DNA of 64,000 nt from Aminobacter sp. HY435 (GCF_027568395.1 NZ_JANKZL010000003.1:248001-312000); one strand, 5' to 3'; shown: positions 45,408-55,695, counted from the stretch's first letter. Notes: generated by a model not told the origin, from the letters alone. A program made the numbers and translations.

Positions 45408-45830
45408 CTATTGGGCAGCGCGCCGCCGCTGCAGGTGCAAAACGATGCGGAAGCCGGCATAAATCAACGCCACCGCGATATTGGTCGCCACGATCAGCGG
45501 GCGGGAGCCGAACAGGTCGGGAAGGACGCCATACATGACGATCTCGGTCACCGCGCAAATGAACCAGATCACGGGCCCCCAGGACGAGAGCATCCACAGG
45601 CCGATGGCGGCGAACGGAAAAAACACCGCGAGCATGACCGATGCAATCTGCCAATGCACAGGCATCAGGTCGTAGCGCCACATCGGCCCGTCATATACGC
45701 CGATCAGGCGAACCCAATAGAGCATGCCGAACAGGAGGCAGTAGGCCGCAACAATGCGAAGGAACCACGCAAAGGCGGTTTCCACGGCAGAGGGGTGCAA
45801 TTCGTGAAGGCGGCCGGCACTGTCGCTCAC
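45408..45830 (-). CDS. Small four-helix membrane protein (DUF6163-like)
   Basis: A 140-residue inner-membrane protein with four helices (about residues 18-38, 55-75, 80-100 and 108-128). WFLRIVAAYCLLFGMLYWVRLIGVYDGPMWRYDLMPVHWQ (read in parts) fits my memory of the rhizobial DUF6163 group, unverified. The best start is a GTG at 45830, overlapping the upstream stop as GTGA with GGGAA before it; a much longer open frame upstream is a shadow of the hydrolase gene. Function unknown. Confidence 0.7.
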   Translation of the reverse strand: MSDSAGRLHELHPSAVETAFAWFLRIVAAYCLLFGMLYWVRLIGVYDGPMWRYDLMPVHWQIASVMLAVFFPFAAIGLWMLSSWGPVIWFICAVTEIVMYGVLPDLFGSRPLIVATNIAVALIYAGFRIVLHLQRRRAAQ

Positions 45831-46870
45831 AGGGCGAGTTCCCGCGCGCCGAGCGTTTCGAAATACCGGTCGATGTCGGCCGGATCGACATCCCTGAAGC
45901 GGTCCGGGCGCCAGGCGGGCGTCGAGCCCTTGTCGACAAGCACGGCGCGGATGCCCTCGTAGAAGTCGTGGCCTGCCAGCATCCGGTTGAGAATTCGGAA
46001 CTCCATGCGCATGCAATCGGCCATCGACATGGTGAGACCGGCACGGACCTGGCGGAATGTCACCGCAAGGCTGGTCGGCGAGCGCGTCAGGATGGTGGCG
46101 AGCGTTTTCGCGGCAAACTCACTCGATGCCGCCTCCCCTTCCAGGCTTTCGATCACCTCGGCGAGCGTCGGCTTGGCAAAATGGCCGGCGATCGCCTCGA
46201 GCGTCGGCCGGTCGGTTTCGCGCTTGGCCGAGACAAAGAACGACCGCAGCACAGATTCTGTCTCACCGGCCTCGCACAGCCGCTCGATCAGGCCGGCCTG
46301 GCCATCGGCCGAGATTGTGTGCGTCGCAAGGCCTGACCACAGCGCATCGCCAAAGCGGATGCGGTTGCCGGTCAGCGCCAGATACATGCCGAAATAGCCA
46401 CCGAGATCGGGCAGCAAATGACTGCCGCCGACATCGGGGAAGAAGCCGATGCCGACCTCGGGCATGGCGAACTGGGCGTTCTCGGTCAGGACGCGATGCG
46501 AGCCATGGAAGGAAATGCCGACGCCGCCGCCCATCACGATGCCGTCGATGAGCGAGACATAGGGCTTGGGGTAGCTTTCGATCTGGACGTTGAGCCGGTA
46601 CTCGTCGGCGAAGAAGTCGACAGGCGGATTGTTGGAACTGCGCGCCTCATACACCCGCATGATGTCGCCACCGGCGCAAAACGCCCTGCCCTCGGCCCTG
46701 ACAACGACCAGTGCGACCTCGCGGTCGGCCTGCCAGGCCGTCAGCGCACGCGACAGCGCCAGCACCATCTTGTGGGTCAGGGCGTTCAGGGCCTGAGGCC
46801 GCGTCAACGTGACGATGCCGGCCTTACCGACGCGCTCGAAGCGGATTTCGTCGCCGCCGCCAAAATCCAT
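45827..46870 (-). CDS. 3-hydroxyisobutyryl-CoA hydrolase-type crotonase
   Basis: A 347-residue crotonase-fold protein of the longer HIBYL-CoA hydrolase type, used in valine breakdown. VRAEGRAFCAGGDIMRVYEARSS lies at about residue 60, DGIVMGGGVGISFHGSHRVLTENAQFAMPEVGIGFFPDVGGSHLLPDL (read in parts) at about residue 110 contains the catalytic Glu and Asp of this class, and the C-terminal KGSTPAWRPDRFRDV is also typical. AGGGAAA lies 12 bases before the ATG and 6 before a TTG at 46876, so the start may be two codons longer. Confidence 0.85.
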   Translation of the reverse strand: MDFGGGDEIRFERVGKAGIVTLTRPQALNALTHKMVLALSRALTAWQADREVALVVVRAEGRAFCAGGDIMRVYEARSSNNPPVDFFADEYRLNVQIESYPKPYVSLIDGIVMGGGVGISFHGSHRVLTENAQFAMPEVGIGFFPDVGGSHLLPDLGGYFGMYLALTGNRIRFGDALWSGLATHTISADGQAGLIERLCEAGETESVLRSFFVSAKRETDRPTLEAIAGHFAKPTLAEVIESLEGEAASSEFAAKTLATILTRSPTSLAVTFRQVRAGLTMSMADCMRMEFRILNRMLAGHDFYEGIRAVLVDKGSTPAWRPDRFRDVDPADIDRYFETLGARELAL

Positions 46871-47028
46871 GTCCAAGAGTTTCCCTCAATTCTGAAACAG
46901 GCAAATCACAAGCCAGGTTGGAAGAGCTAATGTGCCGCACATGGGTGCGTCAATGCCGCAGGCCTCAACCTGACGCTTGGTCTTGAGCAAACCGGCATGC
47001 TAAAAACCGCACAATCCGGAGACCACCG

Positions 47029-48060
47029 ATGAACAAATTCACTCCCGCAAGGCCAGCTGGCGCACGCAGCGTCGACGAGATCACCGGCGGCCGCCGCCTG
47101 CGCCGCATGCGCAAGGCCGACTGGTCGCGCCGCCTCGTGCAGGAAAACAGGCTGACGGTCGACGACCTGATCTGGCCGATCTTCATCATCGACGGAGAAA
47201 ACCGCAAGGAAGCCATTCCGGCCATGCCTGGCGTCTTCCGCATGTCGGTGGACCTTGCCGTCAAGGAAGCGGAACGCGCGGCCAGGCTCGGCATTCCGGC
47301 GCTGGCGACCTTCCCCAATGTCGACATTGGCCTGCGCGACGAAACCGGCTCGCAGGTCCTGGAGCCCGACAACCTGATCAACCGCGCGACGCGCGCCATC
47401 AAGGCCGCGGTGCCGGAGATCGGGATGATCACCGACGTGGCGCTCGATCCGTTCACCAGCCATGGCCATGACGGCATCCTGCGCAACGGTATCATCGTCA
47501 ACGACGAGACGGTTGCCCAGGTGGCTGCTGCCGCCGTGCTGCAGGCGGCGGCCGGCGCCGACATCATCGCACCATCCGACATGATGGACGGGCGCATCGG
47601 CGCGATCCGCGACGCGCTCGACGACAACGGCTTCCACGATGTCGCCATCATGTCCTACGCAACCAAGTTCGCCTCGGCCTTCTACGGCCCCTATCGCGAG
47701 GCGATCGGCACGCAAGGCCTGCTCAAAGGCGACAAGAAGACCTACTACATCGACCACGCCAACTCCGACGAGGCGGTGCGCGAGGCCGAACAGGACCTGG
47801 CCGAAGGCGCCGACATGCTGATGGTCAAGCCCGGCCTGCCCTATCTCGACATCATCCGCCGGCTCAAGGACGAGTTCCGCGTGCCGACCTTCGCCTACCA
47901 GGTGTCGGGCGAATACGCGATGATCAAGGCCGCAGGGGCCAATGGCTGGATCGATGGCGAAAAGGCGATGCTGGAAAGCCTGCTCGCCTTCAAGCGCGCC
48001 GGTTGCGACGGCATCTTGACGTACTTCGCGCCAGAGGTGGCCGAAATGCTCAAGGGCTAA
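47029..48060 (+). CDS. hemB: Delta-aminolevulinic acid dehydratase (porphobilinogen synthase)
   Basis: A 343-residue enzyme that joins two 5-aminolevulinates into porphobilinogen for heme. The Schiff-base lysines are in YATKFASAFYGPYREA (about residue 210) and MLMVKPGLPYLDI (about residue 263). The metal site reads ITDVALDPFTSHGHDG, with Asp in place of the zinc-binding cysteines, so it is the magnesium-dependent type usual in rhizobia. It is divergent from the hydrolase gene. Confidence 0.96.
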   Translation: MNKFTPARPAGARSVDEITGGRRLRRMRKADWSRRLVQENRLTVDDLIWPIFIIDGENRKEAIPAMPGVFRMSVDLAVKEAERAARLGIPALATFPNVDIGLRDETGSQVLEPDNLINRATRAIKAAVPEIGMITDVALDPFTSHGHDGILRNGIIVNDETVAQVAAAAVLQAAAGADIIAPSDMMDGRIGAIRDALDDNGFHDVAIMSYATKFASAFYGPYREAIGTQGLLKGDKKTYYIDHANSDEAVREAEQDLAEGADMLMVKPGLPYLDIIRRLKDEFRVPTFAYQVSGEYAMIKAAGANGWIDGEKAMLESLLAFKRAGCDGILTYFAPEVAEMLKG

Positions 48061-48198
48061 TGCCCTCAACCTGCCGGGGCTGAGGCAAGCAATTGCCCGA
48101 ATGGCTGCAGCGGCTGCCAGGCGCGAATCTTGAATTCCGCGCCGCTGCCCACCATTTGATCTCTCCGTGGGCAAACTCACCCGCCATTTGAGGAAGAA

Positions 48199-48669
48199 AT
48201 GACCGCACGCGTTCTTGACGGCGAAATCATCACCAACAGGCTCGACGACATCAGAGCCTATGACGGCGTTCGCACGCGCCGGGTGCTGGCTTTCTGCATC
48301 GACTACCTGATCGTCGGCTTGTTGATGATCCCGTTTGCGATCGTCATCTTCTTCCTGGGCATCCTGACACTGGGCCTTGGCTGGGCGCTGTTCGGCATCC
48401 TGTTTCCCATCGTGGCCATTGCCTATGTCTGGTCCACCCTTGGCGGGCCGAACCAGGCGACGACGGGCATGCGGATGATGAACATCCGCCTCGACCGTCT
48501 GGATGGACTGCCGGTTGACGGCCTGCTGGCCGTGCTGCACGGCGTGCTGTTCTGGGCCGGCAACGTCATCCTGACGCCGCTGATCCTTCTGGTGACGCTG
48601 TTTGCGGACCGCAAGCGAGCGCTTCACGACCTGTTGCTTGGCACCGTGGTCACGCGCACCGACCGCTGA
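48199..48669 (+). CDS. RDD-family membrane protein
   Basis: A 156-residue protein with three or four helices. VRTRRVLAFCIDYLIVGLLM (about residue 25) contains the Arg-Asp pattern in modified form, and GPNQATTGMRMMNIRLDRLDG and LFADRKRALHDLLLGTVVTR are typical of RDD proteins. Function unknown; some members are thought to be sodium/proton antiporters. It stands alone between hemB and bpt. Confidence 0.85.
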   Translation: MTARVLDGEIITNRLDDIRAYDGVRTRRVLAFCIDYLIVGLLMIPFAIVIFFLGILTLGLGWALFGILFPIVAIAYVWSTLGGPNQATTGMRMMNIRLDRLDGLPVDGLLAVLHGVLFWAGNVILTPLILLVTLFADRKRALHDLLLGTVVTRTDR

Positions 48670-48708
48670 TTCCGGCATAAGACTGTTCAAAACCGGCAGT
48701 TGCGCCAA

Positions 48709-48743
48709 AATGTGAAGGCAAAGAGTCAGATTGCCTTCACATT
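48709..48743. terminator. Perfect 13-base inverted repeat before bpt
   Basis: AATGTGAAGGCAA (48709-48721) and TTGCCTTCACATT (48731-48743) are exact reverse complements around a 9-base loop, 40 bases after the RDD stop and 66 before bpt. AATTTTT follows after 7 bases. It may be a terminator of the RDD gene or an operator for bpt. Confidence 0.5.
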
Positions 48744-48809
48744 CGTATTGAATTTTTCGCCGCTAGAGCCAAGCTATGGAATATCCGTGGGGAGTCTTCC
48801 TGACGCTCA

Positions 48810-49565
48810 ATGACGCAGCATCCTACCCATTCTCCGCAATTCTTCCTGACGGCGCCCTCACCATGCCCCTATCTCGAGGGGCAGTTCGAGCGAAAGGTGT
48901 TCACGCATCTTGTCGGCGACAAGGCGCCGGAGATGAACGACCTTCTGACGCAAGGCGGCTTCCGCCGGTCGCAGAACATCGCCTACCGGCCAGCCTGCGA
49001 AACCTGCCGGGCCTGCGTGTCGGTCCGCATCCTTGCCCAGGAATTCCAGCCGACGCGCAACATGCGCCGTGTCACCGAACGCAACGCCGACCTCGTCGGC
49101 GCCATGCACAACGCCGAGCCCTCGACCGAGCAGTACTCGCTGTTCCGGACCTATCTCGACGCGCGCCACCGCCGCGGCGGCATGTCGGACATGACGGTTC
49201 TCGACTATGCCATGATGGTCGAGGACACGCATGTCGATACCAAGGTGATCGAGTACCGGCGCCGTGGCCCCGACAGCTTCATCACCGGCAAGGGCCAGGG
49301 CGAACTGATGGCCGTGGCGCTGACCGACAAGATGGCCGATGGGCTATCGATGGTCTACTCGTACTTCAATCCGGAATTGGACGAGCGCTCGCTTGGCACT
49401 TACATGATCCTCGACCATATCGCCCGGGCGCGCGCCATGGGCCTGCCCCACGTCTATCTTGGCTACTGGGTCAACGGTTCGCGCAAGATGAATTATAAGA
49501 TACGCTTCAAGCCGCAGGAACATCTCGGACCCAAGGGCTGGGAACGTTTCACGGAAGAACCCTGA
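48810..49565 (+). CDS. bpt: Aspartate/glutamate leucyltransferase (N-end rule)
   Basis: A 251-residue aminoacyl-tRNA protein transferase that attaches Leu to proteins starting with Asp or Glu, marking them for ClpS-ClpAP. [16 protein letters not shown] begins the N-terminal domain, the cysteine block [14 protein letters not shown] lies near residue 62, and [33 protein letters not shown] (read in parts) is the family C-terminus. Bpt rather than Ate is favoured by length. ClpP, the proteolytic partner, is encoded at the left edge but is not linked. Confidence 0.92.
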   Translation: MTQHPTHSPQFFLTAPSPCPYLEGQFERKVFTHLVGDKAPEMNDLLTQGGFRRSQNIAYRPACETCRACVSVRILAQEFQPTRNMRRVTERNADLVGAMHNAEPSTEQYSLFRTYLDARHRRGGMSDMTVLDYAMMVEDTHVDTKVIEYRRRGPDSFITGKGQGELMAVALTDKMADGLSMVYSYFNPELDERSLGTYMILDHIARARAMGLPHVYLGYWVNGSRKMNYKIRFKPQEHLGPKGWERFTEEP

Positions 49566-49616
49566 CAGTCCGGCCCGTTTTCCACGCTGCCGTCGACCCA
49601 TCTGGCGGAGAACAAC

Positions 49617-50513
49617 GTGGCGAACGCACATTCGGATCACACCAGGGGCCTGCTCCTGACCGGCATCGGCGGCCTGGCGCTGACAGTAGACATTCCGCTC
49701 ATCAAGCTCGCGGCCGGCAACAACTGGTCGATCCTCATGCTGCGCAGCGGCGTGACCTTCCTTGCGGCCATCGTCATCTGGATGATCTGGCGCTCGTTCA
49801 GCCGCAACGCACCGCAGCTCATTCCCGGCCGCGCCGGTCTTTTGGTGGCTGCGCTCTACGGCATCGGCTCGATTGCCTTCATCACCGCCGTCTACAACAC
49901 GTCGACCGCCAACCTGGTGTTCATCCTGGCCTTCAACACGGTGTTTTCGGCGCTGCTGTCATGGCTTTTCCTGCGCGAGCGGCCGCGCCCCGCCACCATG
50001 CTCGCCATGCTGGCTATGGTCGGCGGCGTCCTGATCATCGTCGGAGATTCCATCGGCAGGGGGCATCTGTTCGGCGACCTGATGGCGCTGTGCTCGGCAT
50101 TCTGCATCGCCAGCGCCATCACCATCTCGCGCCACAGCGGCAAGGACATGGGCTTCACCGCGCTTGTCGGCGTGCTTCTGCCTTGCCTGGTCGCCGCCTT
50201 CATGGTGACGAAGACCGGCTATCAGGTCGACGTACCGTGGTGGATCATCTTCAACGGCGCGGTGATCATGCCGATCTCGTTCTTCTGCCTCGCCAACGGG
50301 CCGAAATACATTTCAGGCCCGGAGGTCGCGATGTTCTACCTGCTGGAAACCGTTCTGGCCCCGATCTGGGTCTGGATGATCTTCGCCGAGGTGCCGTCGA
50401 CCAACAGCCTGATCGGCGGCGCAATCCTGATCGTCACGCTGATCGCCCATTCGGCGTGGCAGCTGTCCGAAAGCCGCAAGCGCCGGGCAGTGCTGGCCGG
50501 CCAGGCAGCCTGA
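49617..50513 (+). CDS. EamA/DMT-family transporter
   Basis: A 298-residue permease with ten helices in two EamA repeats (about residues 10-140 and 155-290). ASGSxx-type conserved end-of-repeat motifs appear as LSWLFLRERPRPATMLAMLAMVGGVLIIV and LAPIWVWMIFAEVPSTNSLIGGAILI (read in parts). Substrate unknown. The start is a GTG with GGCGGAG upstream. It follows bpt after 51 bases and may share its transcript. It is convergent with the AI-2E-type gene. Confidence 0.88.
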   Translation: MANAHSDHTRGLLLTGIGGLALTVDIPLIKLAAGNNWSILMLRSGVTFLAAIVIWMIWRSFSRNAPQLIPGRAGLLVAALYGIGSIAFITAVYNTSTANLVFILAFNTVFSALLSWLFLRERPRPATMLAMLAMVGGVLIIVGDSIGRGHLFGDLMALCSAFCIASAITISRHSGKDMGFTALVGVLLPCLVAAFMVTKTGYQVDVPWWIIFNGAVIMPISFFCLANGPKYISGPEVAMFYLLETVLAPIWVWMIFAEVPSTNSLIGGAILIVTLIAHSAWQLSESRKRRAVLAGQAA

Positions 50514-50535
50514 GCCAGCTCCCCTTCGTCGACCG

Positions 50536-51762
50536 TCAGCTGGCCTGGGTGCGCTTTGCCGGAACCTCGCCCTTGACGGCATCGACCGTGCGAGGCGCTT
50601 CGCCCTCCAGCGGCGCGTTGGCGGCGATCAGCGCCGCCTCATCGATCAGGTCGATCTCGCGGATCCACTCGCGCCATATGGCGACGAGCAACGCCATCAG
50701 CACCGGACCGATGAACAGGCCGAGCAGGCCCATCGTCTTGACGCCGCCGATCAGGCCGAAGAACGTCGGCAGGAACGGCAACTTGATCGGGCCGCCGACC
50801 AGCTTCGGCCGCAGCGTCTTGTCGACGATGAAGAGCTCGATCGCGCCCCAGGCAAACAGCGCGACGCCCGCGACATGCGAACCGCTGGCGACCAAGTAAA
50901 TCGACACCAGGGTAAAGCACAGCGGCGCGCCGCCAGGGATCAGCGCCATGAAGCCGGTGATGACGCCGAGAGTCACGGGCGACGGCACCCCGGCGATCCA
51001 GTATGCGACGCCAAGGACAACGCCCTCGCCGATGGCGATGACGGTCATGCCCATCACGGTGGCGCTGATGGTCTTGGGCACCACGCGCGAAATGCGCTCC
51101 CAGCGCATCGGCAGAATGCGTTCGCCGAGCCGGTCGAGCTGGCCGACAAACAGTTCACCGTCGCGATAGGCGAAAAACAGCGCAATCAGCATGAACAAAA
51201 GCGTCAGCAGGATGCCGAAGGCGCTGCCGCCGGCGGCGAGCACGGCGCGATAGATACTGCCGATATTGGCGCCACTGACCAGCTGGAACAATTCACCAAT
51301 CGCGCCGGGATGGCCGATGTAGCGTATCCATTGTTCGTTGAGCCACTCGCCCACCACGGGCAGATTGCCGATCCATTCGGGTGTCGGGGCGCCGTGACGG
51401 TTGGTTTCGACGGCCCAGCCGAACCATTCACGGATTTCGTTGACGGCATAGGTGGCGGCAAAGGAAATCGGCACGACGAGGAACGCGACGATGAAGATCA
51501 GCGCCAGCGTTGCGGCGATGGTGCGGTTGCCTTCGACCGAAGCGAGAAGGCGCCGATAGATCGGCCAGCTGGCGAAGGCGATGACCAGCGCCGCAAGTAC
51601 CGGCACGAGAAAGCCATGGAAGAAATAGATGCCAGCGGCAACGATCAGCACCAACAGCCACCGCGCGGCGGTCAGCGGCGGCACAAGCGGCGCGCGCATC
51701 GGGACGGATGGGCCGAACAGCCGTGGCTCGCGCTCCGGTTTGCGGGAATCGGTAACCTTCAA
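50536..51762 (-). CDS. AI-2E family transporter (TqsA/YdiK-like)
   Basis: A 408-residue membrane protein of the AI-2E transporter superfamily with about eight helices. LVLIVAAGIYFFHGFLVPVLAALVIAFASWPIYRRLL starts the membrane part and LIPGGAPLCFTLVSIYLVASG, ELFIVDKTLRPKLVGGPIKLPFLPTFFGLIGGVKTMGLLGLFIGPVLMALL (read in parts) are the conserved C-terminal helices. Members export diverse small solutes, so autoinducer transport is not implied. I favour a TTG at 51762 with GAGGAG upstream; a GTG at 51804 is also possible. Confidence 0.85.
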   Translation of the reverse strand: MKVTDSRKPEREPRLFGPSVPMRAPLVPPLTAARWLLVLIVAAGIYFFHGFLVPVLAALVIAFASWPIYRRLLASVEGNRTIAATLALIFIVAFLVVPISFAATYAVNEIREWFGWAVETNRHGAPTPEWIGNLPVVGEWLNEQWIRYIGHPGAIGELFQLVSGANIGSIYRAVLAAGGSAFGILLTLLFMLIALFFAYRDGELFVGQLDRLGERILPMRWERISRVVPKTISATVMGMTVIAIGEGVVLGVAYWIAGVPSPVTLGVITGFMALIPGGAPLCFTLVSIYLVASGSHVAGVALFAWGAIELFIVDKTLRPKLVGGPIKLPFLPTFFGLIGGVKTMGLLGLFIGPVLMALLVAIWREWIREIDLIDEAALIAANAPLEGEAPRTVDAVKGEVPAKRTQAS

Positions 51763-51927
51763 GGGCCTTGATCTCCTCGGCCCTGTACTGGACCCAAGTT
51801 GCACGCCCGGCGGAATGCTCTAGCCGCCGACAGCCGGATCATAGAGCCAATTGCGGTGGGGCGCACCAAAACTTTGTGCTGTCATAATCGCCGGACCGCG
51901 CGCCCAAATCGGGGCGCGCCAGCGGGA

Positions 51928-54237
51928 TCATCCGCCAAATCGGCCGGTGCGCGGGAAGCCCTTCGGCACCATGCGCCCAGCGGTCGCGCGGGTGCCGATC
52001 CATTCGACAAGCTCCTCGCGGGTGCGGGTGAAGGTGCGCTCGGCCGAGTCCAGCCAGGTGAGGCCCGCATCCATGGCGAAAACCTTGACGTCAAGGATGC
52101 CGCCATCCTTGTACTTCTGCAGGCGCACGCCCTTGCCGCGCGTCATCTCGGGAATTTCCGAGAGCGCGAAAACCAGCATCTTGCGGTTTTCGCCGACGAT
52201 GGCGAGGTGATCGCCGGTCAATGGCACGCAGCGCTTGGCCTCGTCGGGCGCCTTGACGTTCATCACCTGCTTGCCCTTGCGGGTGTTGGCGACGACCTCT
52301 TCTTCGGGAACCACGAAACCGTTGCCCTCATGGCTGACGAGCAGCAGCTTGCGCTTCGGCTCGTGCACGAAGGCGGTGACGATGTCCTGATCGTTCTCCA
52401 TGTCGACGATGATGCGGATCGGCTCGCCATGGCCGCGCCCGCCCGGCAGGCGGTCAGCGCCGATGGTGTAGAACTTGCCTCCAGTCGTGAAGACAAGGAT
52501 CTTGTCGGTCGTCTGAGCGTGGAAGGCCATCTTGAGGCTGTCGCCTTCCTTGAAGGCCAACTGCGAGAAGTCGGCCAGGTGGCCCTTCATGGCGCGCAGC
52601 CAGCCCTTTTCGGAAACAACGACCGTCACAGGTTCCTTCTCGATCATCGCGTGATGGATATCGGTCAGGTCGTGATCGGGGGCGTCGGTGAAGACGGTAC
52701 GGCGGCGACCAAGGTCCGTCTCGAAACCATAGTGATCGCGAACCTGGGTAACTTCCCACTTGATGGTCTGCCACTGCTTGGCATCCGAGGCGAGCAGCGC
52801 TTCGATCTGCTTCTTTTCGATGCTGAGCGCGTCGTGTTCCTTGCGGATCTCGAATTCCTCGAGCTTGCGCAGCGCCCTCAGGCGCATGTTGAGGATCGCC
52901 TCGGCCTGGGTGTCGGTCAGGTCCCAGCGCGTCATCATCTCGCGCTTCGGCTCATCCTCCTCGCGGATGATACGGATGACCTCGTCGATGTTGAGGTAGG
53001 CGATCAGGTAGCCGCCAAGGATCTCCAGCCGCCTGTCGATCTCGCCGAGGCGGAACTTCGAACGGCGAACGAGCACGTCACGGCGATGCTCCAGCCATTC
53101 CTGCAGCACGCCCTTGAGCGACAGCACGTTCGGCACCTTGCCACGCGACAGAACGTTCATGTTGAGCGAAAAGCGGCTCTCCAACTCGGTCAGCTTGAAC
53201 AGCGATTCCATCAGCAGCCCTGGATCGACCGTGCGGCTCTTTGGAACCAGCACGACGCGGATGTCCTCGGCGCTTTCGTCGCGGATGTCTTCAAGCAGCG
53301 GCAGCCTGCGCGCGATCAACAGCTCGGCGATCTTTTCGATCAGCCGCGCCTTCTGCACACCGTAGGGGATCTGGCTGACGACAATGCTCCAGGTGCCCCT
53401 GCCCTGGTCTTCCTGATGCCAGTTGGCGCGGACGCGGAAACCGCCGCGGCCCGTCTCATAAGAATTGACGATGGACGCCCAGTCGTCGACCACGCTGCCG
53501 CCGGTGGGAAAATCGGGACCACGGACCTTGCAGCCGAGCCGGAGCTGCGGATCATCCTTGATGCGCTCCCATTCGCCGGGCGACGTCATCAGGTCCGTCA
53601 CCTGGGCATCAGGCTGGTCGATCAGGTGAAGCGCGGCGTTGCACAGCTCAGCCGCGTTGTGCGGCGGGATCGACGTCGCCATGCCGACCGCGATGCCGGA
53701 CTGGCCGTTGGCGAGCAGATTGGGGAACGCGCCCGGCAGAACGACCGGTTCCTCATCTTCTTCGTTGTAGGTCGGGCGATAATCGACCGCGTCTTCGGTG
53801 ATGCCTTCCAGCAGCGAAACCGCCACCTCGGTCATGCGGGCTTCGGTGTAGCGCATGGCGGCGGCGTTATCGCCGTCGATGTTGCCGAAGTTGCCCTGCC
53901 CGTCGACCAGCGGATAGCGGACGGAAAAATCCTGCGCCAGGCGCACCAGCGCGTCATAGATCGACTGATCGCCGTGCGGGTGGAACTTGCCCATCACCTC
54001 GCCGACGATGCGGGCGCACTTGGCGAATCCCTGGTCGGGATTGAGCCTCAGCAGCCGCATGGCGTGCATGATGCGACGATGGACCGGCTTCAGTCCGTCG
54101 CGGACATCGGGCAGCGCACGATGCATGATGGTCGACAGCGCGTAAGCAAGGTAGCGCTCCTCGAGCGCCTTCTTGAGGTCAACCGGTTCGATGTTGTCGC
54201 CGCCGTCGTTTCCAGGCGGCAAAAGCCCTTTTCCCAT
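51928..54237 (-). CDS. parC: DNA topoisomerase IV subunit A
   Basis: A 769-residue type II topoisomerase subunit that decatenates daughter chromosomes with ParE. The DNA-cleaving Tyr is about residue 130 in [21 protein letters not shown]. The quinolone-resistance region reads [35 protein letters not shown]-type ParC features and a C-terminal beta-pinwheel lacking the GyrA box QRRGGKG support ParC over GyrA. The upstream 261 bases separate it from the divergent exported protein gene. Confidence 0.94.
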   Translation of the reverse strand: MGKGLLPPGNDGGDNIEPVDLKKALEERYLAYALSTIMHRALPDVRDGLKPVHRRIMHAMRLLRLNPDQGFAKCARIVGEVMGKFHPHGDQSIYDALVRLAQDFSVRYPLVDGQGNFGNIDGDNAAAMRYTEARMTEVAVSLLEGITEDAVDYRPTYNEEDEEPVVLPGAFPNLLANGQSGIAVGMATSIPPHNAAELCNAALHLIDQPDAQVTDLMTSPGEWERIKDDPQLRLGCKVRGPDFPTGGSVVDDWASIVNSYETGRGGFRVRANWHQEDQGRGTWSIVVSQIPYGVQKARLIEKIAELLIARRLPLLEDIRDESAEDIRVVLVPKSRTVDPGLLMESLFKLTELESRFSLNMNVLSRGKVPNVLSLKGVLQEWLEHRRDVLVRRSKFRLGEIDRRLEILGGYLIAYLNIDEVIRIIREEDEPKREMMTRWDLTDTQAEAILNMRLRALRKLEEFEIRKEHDALSIEKKQIEALLASDAKQWQTIKWEVTQVRDHYGFETDLGRRRTVFTDAPDHDLTDIHHAMIEKEPVTVVVSEKGWLRAMKGHLADFSQLAFKEGDSLKMAFHAQTTDKILVFTTGGKFYTIGADRLPGGRGHGEPIRIIVDMENDQDIVTAFVHEPKRKLLLVSHEGNGFVVPEEEVVANTRKGKQVMNVKAPDEAKRCVPLTGDHLAIVGENRKMLVFALSEIPEMTRGKGVRLQKYKDGGILDVKVFAMDAGLTWLDSAERTFTRTREELVEWIGTRATAGRMVPKGFPRTGRFGG

Positions 54238-54498
54238 GGGCTTGGACTAGCGGAACGGGCGATTCGCGACAAGTGTTATCGGCAATTGCAAGAGCGCCTT
54301 GGCGTCGCTGGTCAACAATTTTTGTCTGGCGTGGCGAGGCGGCCCAAGTACACTTGGCCTTCACCATCTGTGCGTGTGTTGCACTGCGGCAATTGCCTTT
54401 TCTCGCGAATTACGGCCATTGTGCCGGCATGCCTTGTTCCAGTCCAGTTCCTGACGGACAGGAATGGCGTGAACGAATCCTCGCAGTCTCAGGGAACC

Positions 54499-55695
54499 AT
54501 GATGACGCAACACCGCTCTGCATTGTGCAAGCTCGCACTGTCCACCTTCCTGGTAGCGCTTCCGCTTCAGACAGCTCTCGCCCAGGAAGCGGCTGCGGTC
54601 GCCGAGCGGCTCAAGTCGCTCCTGGCCGCCCAGAACGTCACGATCGCCTGGACCGGTGTTTCCGGTGATGCGTCAGAGACAGTGCTTGAAGGCACCAGCT
54701 TCAAGGTGGCGGGCGAGGATAAGGCGTTTGAAATCGGCAAGGTCACGCTGGGCGGCATCACCGAGGAAAACGGCGGCTACAAGATCGAAACCGTCAGCAC
54801 CGAGCCGTTCAACCGCACCGAGAATGGCGCGACCGTCGACGTCAGCCCGCTGACGCTCGGCAACGTGTCGCTGCCGGCGGAAGGGGCAACCGATCCTTTG
54901 GCTTCGTTCATGCTGTACGAGACCGCCAGCGTCGAAAACGTCAGCATCAAGGTCGGCGACAAGCAGGCCTTCCAGATGAGCAACTTCGAAGCCCAGGTGA
55001 CGCCGCCGACCGATGGCAAGGCGATGGACTTCACCGGTGCGGCCGAAACGTTCACCGCCGACCTCAGCCTCGTCGAGGATGCGCAATCGAAGGCGGTGAT
55101 CGACGCGCTCGGCTACCAGACGATCACTGGCAGCTTCAACCTCGCCGGCACCTGGCAGCCGACCGACGGCAACATGGCGCTGACCGAGTATGACATCACC
55201 GTCGACGACGCCGGCACGCTCGGCATGACCTTCGACCTCGGCGGCTATACGCCGGCCTTCCTGAAGTCGGTGCAGGATCTGCAGAAGACCATGGCCGCCC
55301 AGCCGGAAGGCGCCGACAACTCGGCCCAGGGCCTCGCCATGCTCGGCCTGATGCAGCAACTGACCTTCAACGGCGCAACCATCCGCTTCGACGACGATTC
55401 GATCACCAACAAGGTGCTCGACTACCTCGGCAAGCAGCAGGGCATGACCGGCAAGGACATTGCCAACCAGGCCAAGGCGATCGTGCCGTTCATGATGATG
55501 GAGCTCAACAACCCGGAACTGACCAAGCAGGTTACGGCTGCAGTGACGGCTTATCTGGACGACCCGAAGTCGCTCGAGATCGCAGCCAAGCCCGGTTCGC
55601 CGGTGCCGTTCGCACTGCTCGCCGCCAATGGCATGGCCAACCCGAAAGAGCTGCCGAACACGCTTGGCCTGACGGTCACCGCCAACCAGGACTGA
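54499..55695 (+). CDS. Exported protein of unknown function, about 398 residues
   Basis: A 398-residue protein with signal peptide (residues 1 to about 31, ending LPLQTALA). The mature part is rich in beta-strand patterns and in Thr, Asp and Gly, with repeated layer-like stretches (VLEGTSFKVAGEDKAFEIGKVTLGGIT; TVDVSPLTLGNVSLPAEG). No Cys is seen in the mature chain. No family is recognised; periplasmic or envelope location is inferred. Two ATGs are adjacent, with AGGGAA upstream favouring the second at 54502. It ends at a strong terminator shared with aspS. Confidence 0.75.
   Translation: MMTQHRSALCKLALSTFLVALPLQTALAQEAAAVAERLKSLLAAQNVTIAWTGVSGDASETVLEGTSFKVAGEDKAFEIGKVTLGGITEENGGYKIETVSTEPFNRTENGATVDVSPLTLGNVSLPAEGATDPLASFMLYETASVENVSIKVGDKQAFQMSNFEAQVTPPTDGKAMDFTGAAETFTADLSLVEDAQSKAVIDALGYQTITGSFNLAGTWQPTDGNMALTEYDITVDDAGTLGMTFDLGGYTPAFLKSVQDLQKTMAAQPEGADNSAQGLAMLGLMQQLTFNGATIRFDDDSITNKVLDYLGKQQGMTGKDIANQAKAIVPFMMMELNNPELTKQVTAAVTAYLDDPKSLEIAAKPGSPVPFALLAANGMANPKELPNTLGLTVTANQD

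Noticed and set aside
46927-48708. A long minus-strand open frame opposite hemB
   Set aside because: Shadow of hemB and the RDD gene. Similar long shadows opposite aspS, guaB, glyA and ldtP were rejected for the same reason.
51799-54498. A very long plus-strand open frame running antisense to parC and into the exported-protein gene
   Set aside because: It mirrors parC codon by codon; GC-rich genes often leave the antisense frame open. Its composition is that of a shadow, and parC is unmistakable.
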